DNA of 15,708 bases from an uncultured Clostridia bacterium (lineage in GTDB: Bacteria; Bacillota; Clostridia; Christensenellales; Maliibacteriaceae), in NCBI GenBank assembly GCA_934613185.1, contig CAKTSO010000031.1, positions 1 through 15,708 on the forward strand. Reading direction: 5' to 3'. The position numbers were made by a program, and so were the translations under genes. The notes beneath the pieces are model-generated. The model was given only the letters and a program-made list of their open reading frames with translations. It had not been told where the DNA came from and did not search any database. Positions 12,936-15,708 of the stretch are shown here, piece after piece (the stretch's first letter is position 1; every line of letters starts with the position of its first letter).

Positions 12936-14566
12936 AGCGGGGAAATTACGGCAATGCCGCCAGAAGAAGAGGGATCCGCACGGCGCTGATCCTGATGCTT
13001 GCGGTCATCATCACGAATCTCATCATTCCGCTGTCGCTGCTGCTTGCAAAATCGGTGGATTTCCAGCCGTTTTGGGCCGGCTTTGCAAAGGTCCTGTCCG
13101 CCAAGACATCCAAAACCGCTCTGATCAACTCGGTCGTAATCACCGCGACCGCAGCGTCGCTTTCGGTGATTGCCGCTTATTTCTTCGCCTATGCCGTCGA
13201 ATTCAAGCTGAAGGGGCGCACCCGAAGTATTTTCCGGCTGATCGCGATCCTGCCGATGCTGGTTCCCAGCATCACGCACGGCATCGTCATCGTGTATCTG
13301 TTCGGAAATATGGGAATCTTTACACGACTTTTGGGCGTCAGTCTCGACATCTACGGCCCGCTCGGGATCGTAATGGGCAGTTTTTTCTACGCGTTTCCCA
13401 CGGCCTTTCTTGTATTCAGCCAGGCTTTTGTCACGCTGGACGGCAGACTTTACGAGAACGCGCGTGTGCTGGGCGTGAAGCCCGCGAGACGCTTTTTCGA
13501 CATTCTGCTCCCGATGACGCGATACGCGATCTTCTCCGCGTTTACCGTCTGCTTTACGATGATCTTTACCGACTACGGCGTGCCGCTGTCGGTCGGCGGA
13601 ACGTATCCGATCCTGCCCATCCTGTTTTATAAAAACGTCGTGGGTCTTTTGGACTTTTCGACCGGCGCGGTGTACAGCGTGTTCATGCTCACGCCCGCCG
13701 TGATCGTCTATGTCCTCGACGTGTTCGTGTTCAGCAAAAAACAGGCCTCCACCAAAAGGACGACGCTTCTGGATACGGGAAAATTCACGCCGGTGCAAAA
13801 GCTGTTCTTCGGTTTTTTGACGCTCGTCGTCGCCATCTGTCTGTCGGTGATCCTGCTCATGCCTTTTGTGAACAACTGGCCGTACAACCTTGCGCCGACG
13901 CTGAAACACTTTGCGCTCATCAACAACAACGGAAAGCTTTTCAAGCTGCTTTTCAACTCTTTGATCATCGCGCTCGGCACCGCCGCGTTCGGCACGGTTC
14001 TAAGCTTCGGCATGGGGTATCTGTACGTCAGAGACCAGAACAACAACAATCGTCTCAAAAATCTGGCGCACGGGCTGTACACCGCAACGCTGGCAATCCC
14101 CGGCCTCGCGCTCGGTCTGGCGTTTGTTCTGTTCTTCAAGGGAAGTTTTCTGTACGGCACGTTTGCGCTGCTGATCATCGTAAACGTCATCCACTTCTTC
14201 GGCTCTCCCTATATGATGACCATCAGTCACCTCAAGCTGCTCGATCCGAATCTCGAGGCCGTGTGCCGGAGTCTGGGGGCATCGTATCTGCGGACGCTTT
14301 TCGACGTCATCCTTCCCTGCAGCAGAAAACTGCTGACGGATGTGTTCGCCTACTTCTTTACGAACACGATGATCACCATATCGGCCGTGTCCATGCTCTA
14401 CAACGCACGCACCATGACGCTCGCCGTTCAGATCACCGCCTTCAGCGACCAGGGCTCCTGGGAGAGCGCCGTATCGGTATCGCTCATCATTCTGCTGATC
14501 AATGTCGCAGTCAAGATCATACAGGAAAGAAAACTCCTGTGCCGCGCCGAACAGCGCCGTCCGTGA
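12932..14566 (+). CDS. Fused double ABC permease (two six-helix halves)
   Basis: 544 residues, about twice a single permease. Each half has about six TM helices and an EAA cytoplasmic loop that docks to the ATPase: YENARVLGVKPARRFFDILL near 174-193 and LEAVCRSLGASYLRTLFDVI near 441-460. The halves are joined by a charged segment (~268-290; KKQASTKRTTLLDTGKF). Double permeases of this size are typical of the FbpB/SfuB ferric and PhnU2 2-aminoethylphosphonate groups. One polypeptide therefore forms the whole channel, with two ATPase copies beneath it and the lipoprotein SBP outside. It starts in an ATGA overlap with the ATPase stop. It ends 41 nt before a strong terminator, which closes the operon. 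Confidence 0.93.
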   Translation: MKRGNYGNAARRRGIRTALILMLAVIITNLIIPLSLLLAKSVDFQPFWAGFAKVLSAKTSKTALINSVVITATAASLSVIAAYFFAYAVEFKLKGRTRSIFRLIAILPMLVPSITHGIVIVYLFGNMGIFTRLLGVSLDIYGPLGIVMGSFFYAFPTAFLVFSQAFVTLDGRLYENARVLGVKPARRFFDILLPMTRYAIFSAFTVCFTMIFTDYGVPLSVGGTYPILPILFYKNVVGLLDFSTGAVYSVFMLTPAVIVYVLDVFVFSKKQASTKRTTLLDTGKFTPVQKLFFGFLTLVVAICLSVILLMPFVNNWPYNLAPTLKHFALINNNGKLFKLLFNSLIIALGTAAFGTVLSFGMGYLYVRDQNNNNRLKNLAHGLYTATLAIPGLALGLAFVLFFKGSFLYGTFALLIIVNVIHFFGSPYMMTISHLKLLDPNLEAVCRSLGASYLRTLFDVILPCSRKLLTDVFAYFFTNTMITISAVSMLYNARTMTLAVQITAFSDQGSWESAVSVSLIILLINVAVKIIQERKLLCRAEQRRP

Positions 14567-14607
14567 TCCGAACTTTCCCGTCAGTTGATCAAGAGAATAA
14601 CCGGCAA

Positions 14608-14643
14608 AAAAGCACCGTGTGGTTTTTTCCACACGGTGCTTTT
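14608..14643. terminator. Strong bidirectional terminator after importer operon
   Basis: A perfect 15-bp stem (14608-14622 with 14629-14643) has a six-T loop and A/T flanks, making it a Rho-independent terminator. It closes the plus-strand importer operon. It also lies 8 nt beyond the stop of the minus-strand small membrane protein, so it serves the convergent transcript as well. Confidence 0.92.
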
Positions 14644-14650
14644 GTATCGC

Positions 14651-14911
14651 TCACCGCTTTCGATACAGTGCGACGCACCCCAGAACGATGTTGGCGATTG
14701 CCGCCGCGAGCGTTGCGGCGACGGCGAACAGAAAACCGACGGCAAAATCCGAAAGCGTCGCCGCATTGCCGAACACGAGGCGGGAAAAAAGCCCCGTGCA
14801 TACGGGCGCTCCGTCCGCCGCCAGCGCCATCGTAACGTTCCACAAAAGATCCGCCGTCAAAACGAGACAGACGGCAAGGACGATCAAAAGCACAAATCTC
14901 GCATGTTTCAT
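14651..14911 (-). CDS. Small two-helix membrane protein, function unknown
   Basis: 86 residues from the ATG at 14911, which has AGGAGG 9 nt upstream; the in-frame ATG at 14938 overlaps the exonuclease stop region and places the SD inside the protein. A basic N-terminus (MKHARF) precedes helix one (VLLIVLAVCLVLTADLLW). An Ala/Gly-containing loop and helix two (FAVGFLFAVAATLAAAIANI) follow, and the tail is YRKR. The N-terminal segment could also be an uncleaved signal anchor. It is probably co-transcribed with the exonuclease, whose stop lies 16 nt before its start. I recognise no family; the good SD supports its being real. Confidence 0.7.
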   Translation of the reverse strand: MKHARFVLLIVLAVCLVLTADLLWNVTMALAADGAPVCTGLFSRLVFGNAATLSDFAVGFLFAVAATLAAAIANIVLGCVALYRKR

Positions 14912-14927
14912 CGGTTTCTTCCTCCTC

Positions 14928-15692
14928 TTACGCCTCATTTACGTTGAGCAGAAGGCCGATCGGGCAGTGGTCGCTGCCCATCGTCTCGGCATAGATCACG
15001 CTGTCGGCCACGTTCGGCATCAGCCGCTCGGAGACAATAAAATAGTCGATGCGCCACCCCGCGTTCCTCTCGCGGGAGCGGAACATATAGCTCCACCATG
15101 TATAGGCGTCGCGCGCATCGGGATACAGTGCGCGGAACGTATCGACAAACCCCGCGTCAAGCAGCGCCGTCATTTTTTCGCGCTCTTCGTCGGTGAAGCC
15201 CGCGTTTTTGCGGTTGCTCGCGGGATTTTTCAAATCGATCTCGCAGTGCGCGACGTTGAGGTCGCCGGATAAGATCACCGGCTTTTTCTCGTCGAGCGTC
15301 TTCAAATAGGCACGGAAGTCGTCCTCCCAATGCATCCGATAGTCAAGACGCGTCAATTCCCGCTGCGAATTGGGCGTGTAGCAGTCCACATAATAAAATT
15401 CGGGATATTCCAGCGTCAGCACGCGGCCTTCCGTGTCGTGCTCGGGCATTCCGATGCCCCGCGTCACGTTCAGCGGCTCTTTTTTCGCAAACACCGCCGT
15501 GCCCGAATAGCCCTTTCGTTCGGCGCTGTTCCAGTATTGATGATAGCCCGGAAGATCGAGCGCGATCTGTTCCGGCTGCAGTTTCGTCTCCTGCAAGGCG
15601 AAGATATCGGCATCCTGCGCATCGAAAAAGTCGCGCCAGCCCTTGCCGACACAGGCGCGCAGGCCGTTGACATTCCATGAGATCAGCTTCAT
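14928..15692 (-). CDS. exoA: Exodeoxyribonuclease III / AP endonuclease
   Basis: 254 residues, full length for the ExoA/APE1 family. Active-site residues line up with human APE1: N7 (SWNVNG), E35 (ALQETK), Y105 (VDCYTPNS), D144 and N146 (LSGDLNVAH), D216 (WRIDYF) and D241-H242 (GSDHCP). The enzyme cleaves DNA 5' to abasic sites and removes 3' blocking groups during base-excision repair in the cytoplasm. It also has 3'-5' exonuclease activity on duplex DNA. The SD AAGGATGAG lies 3-7 nt before the ATG at 15692. The gene starts near the right edge, so its promoter is outside the window. The small membrane gene follows it. The fold resembles B. subtilis ExoA more than E. coli XthA, judging from the APE-like motifs (moderate confidence on this point). 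Confidence 0.96.
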   Translation of the reverse strand: MKLISWNVNGLRACVGKGWRDFFDAQDADIFALQETKLQPEQIALDLPGYHQYWNSAERKGYSGTAVFAKKEPLNVTRGIGMPEHDTEGRVLTLEYPEFYYVDCYTPNSQRELTRLDYRMHWEDDFRAYLKTLDEKKPVILSGDLNVAHCEIDLKNPASNRKNAGFTDEEREKMTALLDAGFVDTFRALYPDARDAYTWWSYMFRSRERNAGWRIDYFIVSERLMPNVADSVIYAETMGSDHCPIGLLLNVNEA

Positions 15693-15708
15693 CGTCTCAT
15701 CCTTATCT

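Noticed and set aside
12842..13909. 355-codon minus-strand frame within the permease region
   Set aside because: Low-complexity Arg/Asp/His/Gln-rich translation opposite a clear ABC permease.

Overview
The window comes from a GC-rich bacterium, most likely a Gram-positive Clostridia-type Firmicute (inference). The support is strong GGAGG-type ribosome binding sites, lipoprotein-type solute-binding proteins, a YhaM-family nuclease, a B. subtilis YdjG/YdjH/YdjI-like gene set, and a 7TM histidine-kinase sensory region of a type common in Clostridia. I saw no rRNA, tRNA, CRISPR array, insertion sequence or phage gene.

Layout. Positions 2-916 (+) hold a 5'-truncated YhaM-type 3'-5' exoribonuclease, which ends at a bidirectional terminator. 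Positions 967-4858 (-) hold a three-gene set read right to left: an SPFH protein with four zinc-ribbon-like modules, a double zinc-ribbon membrane protein, and a secreted tandem-TPM protein. This resembles B. subtilis ydjG-ydjH-ydjI, but no pspA is present. Just upstream, at 4932-5297 (-), is a small stand-alone receiver-like protein without the phosphorylatable aspartate. A 203-nt stretch with no recognised gene and a four-helix membrane protein (5584-5979, -) follow.

Positions 6123-14566 form the most interesting block. On the minus strand is a tightly coupled operon with two ATGA overlaps: a receptor fusing a lipoprotein-like solute-binding domain to a 7TM region and a degenerate kinase-like tail (8170-10638), a conventional histidine kinase (6737-8173) and a NarL/LuxR-type response regulator (6123-6740). 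Divergently, on the plus strand, is a complete ABC importer: lipoprotein SBP (11183-12175), ATPase (12168-12935) and a fused double permease (12932-14566). The SBP and the double permease recall putative 2-aminoethylphosphonate importers more than ferric-iron importers. The two operons are separated by a 544-nt gap that carries two good extended -10 promoters facing each other, with -10 boxes 2 nt apart, plus several inverted repeats. I infer a ligand-sensing system in which the receptor senses the importer's substrate, signals through the kinase and regulator, and controls the importer. Mutually exclusive promoters may provide a second layer of control.

Positions 14651-15692 (-) hold an ExoA-type AP endonuclease/exonuclease III followed by a small two-helix membrane protein. 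They are separated from the importer by a strong bidirectional terminator.
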